This document shows positions 57,154 through 64,000 of a stretch of 64,000 nucleotides of DNA, piece after piece; the first letter of the stretch is position 1; the number at the start of each line of letters is the position of its first letter. The position numbers were made by a program, and so were the translations under genes. This DNA comes from an uncultured Drancourtella sp. (lineage in GTDB: Bacteria; Bacillota; Clostridia; Lachnospirales; Lachnospiraceae): the NCBI GenBank assembly GCA_937880845.1, contig CALFLL010000063.1, forward strand, positions 1 to 64,000. The letters are read 5' to 3'. The notes under the pieces are model-generated. The model had not been told where the DNA came from and ran no database searches. It saw only the letters and a list, made by a program, of their open reading frames with translations.

Positions 57154-58055
57154 AAAAAATTCTTATTACCGGCGGCACCGTGTTTGTCAGCCGGTATGCC
57201 GCTGAATATTATGTCAAAAAGGGATATGACGTTTATGTTTTAAACCGGAATCATCATCCTCAATCTGATGGTGTCACTCTCATTGAAGGAGACCGTCATC
57301 ATCTTGGCAGCCTTCTTTTCGATTTTCATTTTGACGTCATTTTGGATATCACTGCATATACCGGAGAGGACGTAAAACTGCTTCTTAATGCTGTCGGAAG
57401 CTTTGATGACTACATCCTCATCAGCTCCAGTGCCGTCTATCCGGATACAGGCCGGCAGCCTTTTACCGAGGAAACGCCGACAGGCAAAAACCAATACTGG
57501 TTGAAATACGGTTCCGATAAAATCGATGCAGAAACCGAACTTTTAAAACGGGTGCCAAATGCATATATTCTCCGTCCGCCATATTTATACGGACCTATGA
57601 ATGATATTTATCGGGAATCCTTTATTTTTGACTGTGCTTTAAACGGAAGACCATTTTATCTTCCCAAAGACGGAAGTATGAATCTGCAGTTTTTTCATGT
57701 ACATGATCTGTGTAGGTTTATGGATCTCCTTATCACACAGCATCCGAAGAATCACATTTTTAATGTCGGTAACAAAGAACCGGTTTCTGCAAAAAACTGG
57801 GTGACATTGTGCTACGAAACAGCAGGAAAACATCCTGAATTTATAAATGTCTATGACAAAGTCAGCCAACGAAATTATTTTAGTTTCTGTGAATATGAAT
57901 ATCTTCTGGATGTAGAAAAACAATATCAACTAATGCCAGAAACCATTCCGATGACAGAAGGATTGAAAGAATCTCTGGACTGGTATCTCCAACATCCTGA
58001 TCTTGTAGAAAAAACAGATTATCTGCAATTTATTGATATGCATTTTAAATTGTAA
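57150..58055 (+). CDS. NAD-dependent epimerase/dehydratase family protein
   Basis: A 301-residue extended short-chain dehydrogenase fold. The nucleotide-binding start is KKILITGGTVFVSRYAAEYY (a GGTxF variant of the Rossmann GxxGxxG), with SSSAVYPDTG and YGSDK giving the catalytic Ser and a modified YxxxK. NVGNKEPVSAKNWVTLCYE is typical of the sugar-nucleotide group. It is coupled to the upstream unknown gene. The substrate is unknown. A terminator shared with the convergent HAD gene follows. Confidence 0.88.
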   Translation: MKKILITGGTVFVSRYAAEYYVKKGYDVYVLNRNHHPQSDGVTLIEGDRHHLGSLLFDFHFDVILDITAYTGEDVKLLLNAVGSFDDYILISSSAVYPDTGRQPFTEETPTGKNQYWLKYGSDKIDAETELLKRVPNAYILRPPYLYGPMNDIYRESFIFDCALNGRPFYLPKDGSMNLQFFHVHDLCRFMDLLITQHPKNHIFNVGNKEPVSAKNWVTLCYETAGKHPEFINVYDKVSQRNYFSFCEYEYLLDVEKQYQLMPETIPMTEGLKESLDWYLQHPDLVEKTDYLQFIDMHFKL

Positions 58056-58068
58056 CCCAAAATACGAA

Positions 58069-58115
58069 AGGGCTCCAAAATCATTTCATCTGATGATTTT
58101 GAAGCCCTCTTTTTA
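58069..58115. terminator. Terminator between the epimerase and HAD genes
   Basis: Stem AGGGCTCCAAAATCAT / ATGATTTTGAAGCCCT (58069-58084 with 58093-58108, two mismatched bases), followed by CTTTTT on the plus strand. Confidence 0.88.
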
Positions 58116-58793
58116 TTGATTGAGTTTTTCCAGTATCTTTGGCACTTCCAAAAGAGAATTGCATTTTTCATAATATAATTTCTGAATTTCTTCATTTGGC
58201 TGTACCAGATCCGGTACCATGATTGGATACATACCGGCTGCATATGCCGAACGTATTCCATTTGGAGAATCCTCTAAAGCCACCGCCTTTTGTGGTTCTG
58301 CCGAAACAAGCTCACACGCCTTCAGATAAATCTCCGGATCCGGCTTGGCATGAGTTACCATATCTCCAAACACAAACCCGTCAAAATAATCATAAATTCC
58401 TTCACTTTTTAACAATTCTTCCGCATATTCTTTTCTCGAAGATGTGGCAACTGCAAGTTTATACTCTCTTTTCCTTGCATATTCCAGAAGTTCTGTCACT
58501 CCCGGTTTTTTAGGAACCCCATCTTTTTCTTTTATCTGATAAAAAATCTTTCTTGTAGCCTGATTAAATGCTTCAACCGGAAAATCTTCTCCGAATGTTT
58601 CTCTGAAATATTCACTTCTTTTTACCACATTAAATCCAAGTGTATGATAAATATGGTTTCCCACATCCGGATATCCAATCCTTTTCCCTGCAAGGTACCA
58701 TGATTTTTGCACAACTTTTTCAGAATCAAACAAGAGGCCGTCCATGTCAAATATCAGCGCCTTTATCTTCCAGTCGTTACGGTCTTTCCCCAT
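58113..58793 (-). CDS. HAD superfamily phosphatase (beta-phosphoglucomutase-like)
   Basis: A 226-residue haloacid dehalogenase-type hydrolase with a helical cap. Motif I ALIFDMDGLLFDSE holds the nucleophile Asp, motif II VATSSRKEYAEE the Thr/Ser, motif III Lys in DMVTHAKPDPEIY, and motif IV VALEDSPNGIRSAYAAGM the acidic pair. The ATG at 58793 overlaps the stop of the 53-residue ORF (TAATG), so the longer upstream frame is not used. The phosphate ester acted on is unknown. Confidence 0.9.
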   Translation of the reverse strand: MGKDRNDWKIKALIFDMDGLLFDSEKVVQKSWYLAGKRIGYPDVGNHIYHTLGFNVVKRSEYFRETFGEDFPVEAFNQATRKIFYQIKEKDGVPKKPGVTELLEYARKREYKLAVATSSRKEYAEELLKSEGIYDYFDGFVFGDMVTHAKPDPEIYLKACELVSAEPQKAVALEDSPNGIRSAYAAGMYPIMVPDLVQPNEEIQKLYYEKCNSLLEVPKILEKLNQ

Positions 58794-58954
58794 TATTCCA
58801 GCAGTCCCTTTCCCATCATATCTTTTACGTAAGAGGTAACATCTTCCAGTTTTTGAAGTATCTCCTGGCGTTCTTCCCAATCGTCTCCCTGCATGTCCAG
58901 ATCTACAAGTGCCTGCTTTACTTCTTTTAATTTTAAAATCAATTCCTGGCCCAT
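58793..58954 (-). CDS. Small 53-residue acidic helical protein, coupled to the HAD gene
   Basis: A short ORF below usual length cutoffs. It begins at ATG 58954 after the strong ribosome site TAAAGGAGGAATTTAT and ends with TAA overlapping the HAD start (TAATG). The translation is helical and charged (GQELILKLKEVKQALVDLDM, then EERQEILQKLEDV). No known family is recognised. Good ribosome site, coupled stop and start, and coding-like composition support a real gene. Confidence 0.75.
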   Translation of the reverse strand: MGQELILKLKEVKQALVDLDMQGDDWEERQEILQKLEDVTSYVKDMMGKGLLE

Positions 58955-59061
58955 ATAAATTCCTCCTTTACCGTTTATATATTTATTGTACTACTTTTCT
59001 GTTTATGGGTAAAGTTACTTTTATATGCGAATAATCTTTGAAAATTTCTATTTTTCCAATA

Positions 59062-59090
59062 AGAAAAGAGGTTACACAAACCTCTTTCCT
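59062..59090 (-). terminator. Terminator after the GH127 gene
   Basis: Stem AAAGAGGTT / AACCTCTTT (59066-59074 with 59080-59088), followed on the minus strand by TTCTTATT. Confidence 0.7.
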
Positions 59091-59104
59091 TTTAAACCTA
59101 TTTT

Positions 59105-60997
59105 CTATTCAATACAATATGGAAATTGTGATATCCTAAGATGCGTACACCCAAAAGGAATCAATGTGATTTCTTTTTCCGGCTCCTGAGTTTGCACAGG
59201 ACTTTTTGGTATATCAGATGCACTTCCTGATTCTAGTTTCCATTCTTTTATCTGTCTTGCTTTCGCTTTTAAAATGACCGGTGGCTTGTCTTTTAAAAAT
59301 GGGATTTTTCCCATTTCTGCTTCCTCCTCTTTAATCTCTTGACTTTCTACCAGTGCATAATTCCATATATCCTCTGACACCACTTCAAAATCTTTTATTC
59401 CTCCACATTCTCTATAGCATCTCCAGTTTTCTTTCATATCTAGTGCAAATACAAAAGGTCCTCTTTCCAATGCCATACTGTTATGATACCATTTCGTTTT
59501 CTTTACTTCTGTTTTCCATGCAATATCTATTTTGTCGTCTTTCTGAAATCTTTTCCTGACTATAATAAACCCATCTTGTTGTACTGGCATTTCCATGGTT
59601 TTATTGTAAGAGAATTCTACTTCGGTACACCACTTAGGAATCCTAATTTTTAAAGTTAATTCTTGACTTATGCTTTTATGAATGTGATATTGGATATGTA
59701 ATCTGGAAGGATACTCTGTCTTCACCTCAATCTGCACTTTTTCTCCATTCAGTTCAGTATTTAAAATATTTGGTGCAAATACCATAGATACCAATGCATC
59801 TTCTTCTTTGTACCACAGGCTTCTTACAAATTTCGGCCATGCCTGGTGCATATTAGCTGTACAACAGCCAAAGTTAGGTTCCAATCCATATGTATTAGAA
59901 TCATCTAAATTATTGTACCAATATCTTTTTTCGTTTGTAGCGTAAACTTGATTTGCCTGCTGCAAATACTGATGTCCCATATAATCTTCGGTAAACATAG
60001 CTGGATATGAATTGTATGCCAGTCTTTCCAACAAATCTGCATAATATGGATCCCCATAAATTTCCATCATAATCTGAAGGCTGAACATGTATTCCGCTAT
60101 CGAACATAATTCGGATCCTCTTGATGGATTATTCCCCGCCAGATGTTCATCGCCATTTATTGCCCCTGTTACAACACCATGATATTGTTTCAACTCCGCA
60201 ATAGCCTTATCCTGAACTTCCTTTTTTGTATAACCTTTTACCCATGAAAATAACGCTGGATATTTTAATGCCATTGTTACATTTACAATATGAGTCAGAT
60301 GAAACTGCATAAGTTCCAAAATCATATCCTTGGAAAACAACTGCATTTTATCCCAGTTGTAATAGTATTCCGTTGGCCTTATAAAAGGGAATTTTTTAAA
60401 ATAATCGCACCAATCTTCTCCCTGTTCTATCACCAGATTCGCAAGTTCCAGGAGATATGGTTCCGATTTTTTTTCATAAAACCATTTGATACTATACAAT
60501 AAATCCGCACATCTTGCTTTTCCCCATTCTTTCAAGGGGTGTTTTGGTAATTCTTCTTTCTGATATTTAAAATATCGATCCATAAAAGTTAAAATTCTTT
60601 CTTCTTCTGTAATTTCATAATATTGAATCATTGCCTTTAACATAACCATTCTGGACCACCAGTCTTCTTTACTGTAATACGGTCCAAAATTTCCATCTTC
60701 ATCCTGACTGTCAAGCGTCCATTGAATAAATTTTTCTGCTGTTTGAAACATCTTGTCATCTTTTAAATAATACGAAAGCGGAATAATTCCATCCAAAAAA
60801 TATGGTCCTCTTTCCCAATTTTCTCCTGTTCCGCCAAGCCACCCACTGTAACTTCCTACACTGTCCCAAATTTCAAAAAGTTTTCCTGACAATCCATTAG
60901 CCTGTATTTTTAGTTGCTCCTTTAACCATCCTGCCGGTTCGACCTCTTTTATACCTAAAATCTGCATAATTTTATAACATGTCTTTTCCTTATCCAT
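59105..60997 (-). CDS. GH127-type glycoside hydrolase (beta-L-arabinofuranosidase-like, DUF1680)
   Basis: A 630-residue cytoplasmic enzyme without signal peptide, of the GH127/DUF1680 fold. The barrel shows SGWLGGTGENWERGPYFLDG, GDEHLAGNNPSRGSELCSIA with Glu296 and Cys298, and FGCCTANMHQAWPKF with Cys378-Cys379. In the characterised Bifidobacterium member these Glu and Cys residues bind zinc and form the nucleophile. A beta-sandwich follows. It starts 1 base after the ABC permease gene and is the last gene of the transporter operon, so it hydrolyses the imported oligosaccharide. The exact sugar is unproven; GH127 and related families vary. Confidence 0.85.
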   Translation of the reverse strand: MDKEKTCYKIMQILGIKEVEPAGWLKEQLKIQANGLSGKLFEIWDSVGSYSGWLGGTGENWERGPYFLDGIIPLSYYLKDDKMFQTAEKFIQWTLDSQDEDGNFGPYYSKEDWWSRMVMLKAMIQYYEITEEERILTFMDRYFKYQKEELPKHPLKEWGKARCADLLYSIKWFYEKKSEPYLLELANLVIEQGEDWCDYFKKFPFIRPTEYYYNWDKMQLFSKDMILELMQFHLTHIVNVTMALKYPALFSWVKGYTKKEVQDKAIAELKQYHGVVTGAINGDEHLAGNNPSRGSELCSIAEYMFSLQIMMEIYGDPYYADLLERLAYNSYPAMFTEDYMGHQYLQQANQVYATNEKRYWYNNLDDSNTYGLEPNFGCCTANMHQAWPKFVRSLWYKEEDALVSMVFAPNILNTELNGEKVQIEVKTEYPSRLHIQYHIHKSISQELTLKIRIPKWCTEVEFSYNKTMEMPVQQDGFIIVRKRFQKDDKIDIAWKTEVKKTKWYHNSMALERGPFVFALDMKENWRCYRECGGIKDFEVVSEDIWNYALVESQEIKEEEAEMGKIPFLKDKPPVILKAKARQIKEWKLESGSASDIPKSPVQTQEPEKEITLIPFGCTHLRISQFPYCIE

Positions 60998-60998
60998 A

Positions 60999-61829
60999 CT
61001 ACTTTATTGCACCTCCAAGCATTCCTTTAATAAAATATTTCTGTAAAAAGATAAACAGAATCATAATAGGAGCCAAACCGATAATTGATCCTGCAGTAAG
61101 TAATCCCCATTCTGTACCATATTGTCCAATAGCCATATTTGTCAATCCAACATTAAATGTCTTAATTGATTCATTATTCGCAAATACAACTGCAATTAAA
61201 TAATCATTCCATGTGGTATATGCTGAATAAATAAATATGGTTGCAAGGGAAGACCAGGTAGTTGGAAGCATTACTTTAAAAAATACTTTTAGTTCACCCG
61301 CTCCATCAATCTGTGCTGCTTCTCTTAATTCATTCGGAATCATATCAAAAGCATTCTTCATCATGTAAACGGCAAACGGTGTTTGAAATGTCATATATAT
61401 TAGTACCATAGAAATCCTTGTATTTGTCAGATGCAAATTGGACATAATAGAATACAAAGGAATCATTAAAGTTTGAAATGGTATCATTAATGCCGCGATG
61501 ATTAAAAGCATCCATATTTTTTTCCCTTTTACTTTCAGCTTTGAAAATGCATACCCTGCAAATAAGCTGATAACCGCCACACAGATCATGGTCAATATCG
61601 TGGTAATAATTGAATTTTTCAAGTACATCAAAAAGACTCCATCATTTCTTTGCAGAATCTCTTGAAAATTCTCAAAAACCGGATTATCCGGAAATAAACT
61701 CGGCGGTTGTACATAAATTTCTTTTTTATCTTTTAATGCCGTGATAAATGTCCAATATAAAGGCAGCAGCATAAACAAAGATAACATAATATTTGTAATG
61801 ATTTTTCCGGTATGTTTTTTCTTCTTCAT
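60999..61829 (-). CDS. Carbohydrate ABC transporter permease (MalG-like)
   Basis: A 276-residue permease with six membrane segments, of the MalG/AraQ class. The EAA loop reads NELREAAQIDGAGELKVFFK. N-terminal KITGKIITNIMLSLFMLLPL-like residues (here GKIITNIMLSLFMLLPLYWT) form the first segment. It lies 14 bases after the MalF-like permease gene and 1 base before the GH127 gene. No ATPase gene is present; a shared MsmX-type ATPase elsewhere would be needed. Confidence 0.93.
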   Translation of the reverse strand: MKKKKHTGKIITNIMLSLFMLLPLYWTFITALKDKKEIYVQPPSLFPDNPVFENFQEILQRNDGVFLMYLKNSIITTILTMICVAVISLFAGYAFSKLKVKGKKIWMLLIIAALMIPFQTLMIPLYSIMSNLHLTNTRISMVLIYMTFQTPFAVYMMKNAFDMIPNELREAAQIDGAGELKVFFKVMLPTTWSSLATIFIYSAYTTWNDYLIAVVFANNESIKTFNVGLTNMAIGQYGTEWGLLTAGSIIGLAPIMILFIFLQKYFIKGMLGGAIK

Positions 61830-61843
61830 CTTGCCCCTCCTGT

Positions 61844-62719
61844 TTATTCCGTAGGATCTTTTAACAATTTCATCTGAGCAAAGCTAAGCACAAGCATAAT
61901 AATCAGTAATACGATTGTCATTGCTGATCCATAGCCAAAATTATAGTATTTAAAGGATGTATTATAAATATAATGCACTAATGTTGTCGTTGTTTCTGTT
62001 GGTCCTCCTTTTGTCATGATCAAAAATTGTTCAAAAGCAAGAACCGAACCGATTACAGACATGATCAGGGCAAGACCCACTTGCGGTCGTATAATCGGAA
62101 GCGTAATATGAAAAAACTGTTTTATCTTTGATGCACCGTCTATGCTTGCCGATTCGTACACTTGTGTATCTACAGATTGGAAAGCTGCCAAAATAATCAA
62201 CATCGAAAAACCTGCCGTTTTCCATGTAATCATAAAAACAATTGCGGGCAATGATGTTTTTTCTGTACCCATCCAGAGAATTGCCTCGTCAATAATATTC
62301 AATTTCAGAAGAATATAATTCAAAATTCCATACAAATCATTATAAATCCAAAGCCAGATTAAACTGCAAGAAGTCATGGATATGACAACCGGTGAAAAAT
62401 AGATTGTCCGAAATAACGTCACCCCTTTAAATTTTCCATCAATCAACAATGCCAGGATAAAGGCAACCAGAAAAATGGCAGGTGTTACAAAAAGTGTGTA
62501 TTTCATTGTAAACAACAACGATGTTACAAACTGATCATCCTGAAATAACATCTTATAGTTTTCCAATCCAATAAACGTCTTTTCTCTCAAAAGAGGCCAT
62601 TTAAAAAATGACATAGTCAAGGATTGAAGAAACGGAAGGCAGAAAAAAATCAAATTGATAACAATTGCCGGACATATAAACAAAAATGGTATTATACTTT
62701 TATGTATTGTTTTTTTCAT
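61844..62719 (-). CDS. Carbohydrate ABC transporter permease (MalF-like)
   Basis: A 291-residue permease with six membrane segments of the MalF/UgpA class. The EAA loop reads YESASIDGASKIKQFFHITL. LTMSFFKWPLLREKTFIGLE is the typical region after the first segment. It follows the binding protein gene after a hairpin and pairs with the MalG-like permease. Confidence 0.93.
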   Translation of the reverse strand: MKKTIHKSIIPFLFICPAIVINLIFFCLPFLQSLTMSFFKWPLLREKTFIGLENYKMLFQDDQFVTSLLFTMKYTLFVTPAIFLVAFILALLIDGKFKGVTLFRTIYFSPVVISMTSCSLIWLWIYNDLYGILNYILLKLNIIDEAILWMGTEKTSLPAIVFMITWKTAGFSMLIILAAFQSVDTQVYESASIDGASKIKQFFHITLPIIRPQVGLALIMSVIGSVLAFEQFLIMTKGGPTETTTTLVHYIYNTSFKYYNFGYGSAMTIVLLIIMLVLSFAQMKLLKDPTE

Positions 62720-62735
62720 GATTAGCCCCCTTTTG

Positions 62736-62785
62736 AAAATGCCTTAAAAGCTTTCGGTTTATGCCATCTGCTTTTAAGGCATTTT
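62736..62785 (-). terminator. Intercistronic hairpin between binding protein and permease genes
   Basis: Perfect 16-bp arms AAAATGCCTTAAAAGC / GCTTTTAAGGCATTTT (62736-62751 with 62770-62785). On the minus strand the hairpin follows the binding-protein stop and is trailed by a weak TTTTC run, so partial termination or mRNA protection is likely, giving more binding protein than permease. Confidence 0.7.
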
Positions 62786-62788
62786 TTA

Positions 62789-64000
62789 TTATTTCATAAT
62801 CTTATTAATTTCTTCCGTTGCCTTCTTAAATGCTTCTTCCGCAGTCGCTTCTCCCATCAAACAACTCTGAGTTGCATTTACAAGAGGTTGGTTCATTTCG
62901 TTATATTTTTCAGACCTGGACGCTCTTGATACTTCCAATGCCTGTTTCAATACTTCATATTTATCGTTCTTATTGAAATATTCATTATCAAATAGATCTG
63001 TTCTTGCCGGAAGAAGACCATTCTTAGCAAACAATTCAACCTGAACTTCTTCACTCAGAACATATTCTATAAAATCCCACGCTTCTTCTTTATTTTTAGA
63101 CTGCTCCATAATCGCAATCAAATCTCCGCCTCCGAAGGAAGAATATTCTTTTCCATCTGCTTTCGGAATCATGCATACTCCAAAATCAAAGTCCGGATAT
63201 TCTGTCAAAAATGTATAAAGCTGTGAGTTACCAAGAATTGTCATACTGGCTTTTCCACTTAAAAAAGCATCTTGTGATTCTGACCATGAATATGTTGTCA
63301 CTCCTTCCGGAGTTACTTTATATTTATTAGTAAGATCGTCATACAGTTGAAGTGCTTCGATTGCTTCCGGCTGATCTAAAAGACATGTTTTTCCATCTTC
63401 ACTTAAAAGGTCTCCGCCATTACTCCAGATGAACGGAACAAATGTAAACATCTGTTCGCCACCACCTGCATATGTATATCCGTAATGTCCGTCCCGTGTC
63501 AGTTTCTGAGAGTATTCAATCAAATCTGACCATGTTTCCGGACCTTTTTCCGGATCCAGTCCTGCCTGTCTGAAATGTTCTTTATTGTAAAACATAAATG
63601 ATACATCCGGTGCAAATGGTATTGCATATTGTTTTCCATCATATTCTCCAAGTTCAATCATACCCTGACTAAATGAATCTTTAAATTCTAATTTTTCAAA
63701 TTTATCTGATACATCTGCCAGTGCGGATATAGAATTATAATACGGTGCTAAAATATCATCCAATGAAACAATATCCGGTACATCTCCGGATGAAATAGCT
63801 AATGTCAGCTGGTCTGTCAATTCTTTATCCGGATAAACAACTGCCTTTACTTTTACGTCATCTTGTTTTTTATTATATTGTTCAACAGCGGCTGTAATAG
63901 GATCTTCCATTTGTTCTCGAACCCAAATAGTAATTTCCTTTGTTCCATCTGCCTTTTTGCTTTCATCTTTATTATCACCGTTTTGTGAACATCCAGCCAA
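62789..64000 (-). CDS. Sugar ABC transporter substrate-binding lipoprotein (5' end beyond window)
   Basis: A 403-codon fragment of a family 1 extracellular solute-binding protein. The first residues LAGCSQNGDNKDESKKADG are a lipobox with lipid-bearing Cys, so the signal peptide start lies beyond base 64000; the first codon seen is TTG (Leu), not a start. The mature part shows ITIWVREQMEDPITAAVEQY, then VPDIVSLDD, FAPDVSFMFYNKE and GGDLIAIMEQSKNKEEAWDF, typical of oligosaccharide binders. It leads the operon for the two permeases and the GH127 enzyme. Missing only about 15-25 residues. Confidence 0.93.
   Translation of the reverse strand: MAGCSQNGDNKDESKKADGTKEITIWVREQMEDPITAAVEQYNKKQDDVKVKAVVYPDKELTDQLTLAISSGDVPDIVSLDDILAPYYNSISALADVSDKFEKLEFKDSFSQGMIELGEYDGKQYAIPFAPDVSFMFYNKEHFRQAGLDPEKGPETWSDLIEYSQKLTRDGHYGYTYAGGGEQMFTFVPFIWSNGGDLLSEDGKTCLLDQPEAIEALQLYDDLTNKYKVTPEGVTTYSWSESQDAFLSGKASMTILGNSQLYTFLTEYPDFDFGVCMIPKADGKEYSSFGGGDLIAIMEQSKNKEEAWDFIEYVLSEEVQVELFAKNGLLPARTDLFDNEYFNKNDKYEVLKQALEVSRASRSEKYNEMNQPLVNATQSCLMGEATAEEAFKKATEEINKIMK

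Overview
The window reads as the chromosome of a low-GC anaerobic Firmicute, most likely a gut-type member of the Lachnospiraceae (Clostridia). Support: a complete S10-spc-alpha ribosomal protein run with an adk-map-KOW-infA insertion, zinc-type S14, L17 with a clostridial-type internal insertion, bifunctional AdhE, a Stickland-type D-proline reductase cluster, a membrane pyrophosphatase and Gram-positive promoters and terminators. The genus cannot be fixed from sequence reading alone. There are no rRNA genes, CRISPR arrays, insertion sequences or phage genes; the only tRNA is tRNA-Sec.

Layout. 1-4.6 kb: a co-directional set flavodoxin > AraC > DUF3783 > SfsA-MutY fusion, facing a MerR/TipAS regulator with a 19-bp-spacer promoter. 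4.6-7 kb: an amino-acid ABC importer whose binding protein has its two halves in swapped order. 7-16 kb: uppP, a putative secreted PcsB-like coiled-coil/SleB hydrolase, ftsH, an acetyltransferase, a phosphotransferase-fold protein and adhE with two Rex-like operators. 16.2-32.6 kb: the ribosomal superoperon on the minus strand (rpsJ to rplQ) with structured leaders before rpsJ and rpsM. 32.9-33.15 kb: a promoter, nested helices and a terminator-like hairpin that look like an undescribed small RNA. 33.2-41.7 kb: a TSUP-family permease and the proline reductase cluster (prdE, prdD, prdB, a small prd protein, prdA, prdC, selC tRNA-Sec, prdF). 41.8-44.5 kb: a TetR regulator and hppA. 44.7-53.7 kb: a selenium block (DUF3343, TusA-like, YedE, class V aminotransferase, LysR, selB, selA, selD, yedF). 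53.9-58.8 kb: an rRNA-methyltransferase-like gene, nagB-nagA, an unknown protein with an epimerase, and a HAD phosphatase coupled to a 53-residue ORF. 59-64 kb: a GH127-type glycosidase and a sugar ABC importer cut by the window edge.

How it fits together. PrdF converts L-proline to D-proline; PrdA/PrdB reduce it to 5-aminovalerate, with PrdC as electron carrier. PrdB has an in-frame UGA for selenocysteine. All four selenocysteine functions (selA, selB, selC, selD) plus putative selenium uptake and delivery proteins lie within 20 kb, and SelD itself carries an in-frame UGA, so selenophosphate synthesis depends on the machinery it feeds.

The most novel-looking items are the 32.9-33.15 kb RNA candidate, the circularly permuted binding protein, PrdD/PrdE as a split copy of PrdA, the structured rpsM and rpsJ leaders, and an amber-interrupted coding-like frame between tRNA-Sec and prdC.
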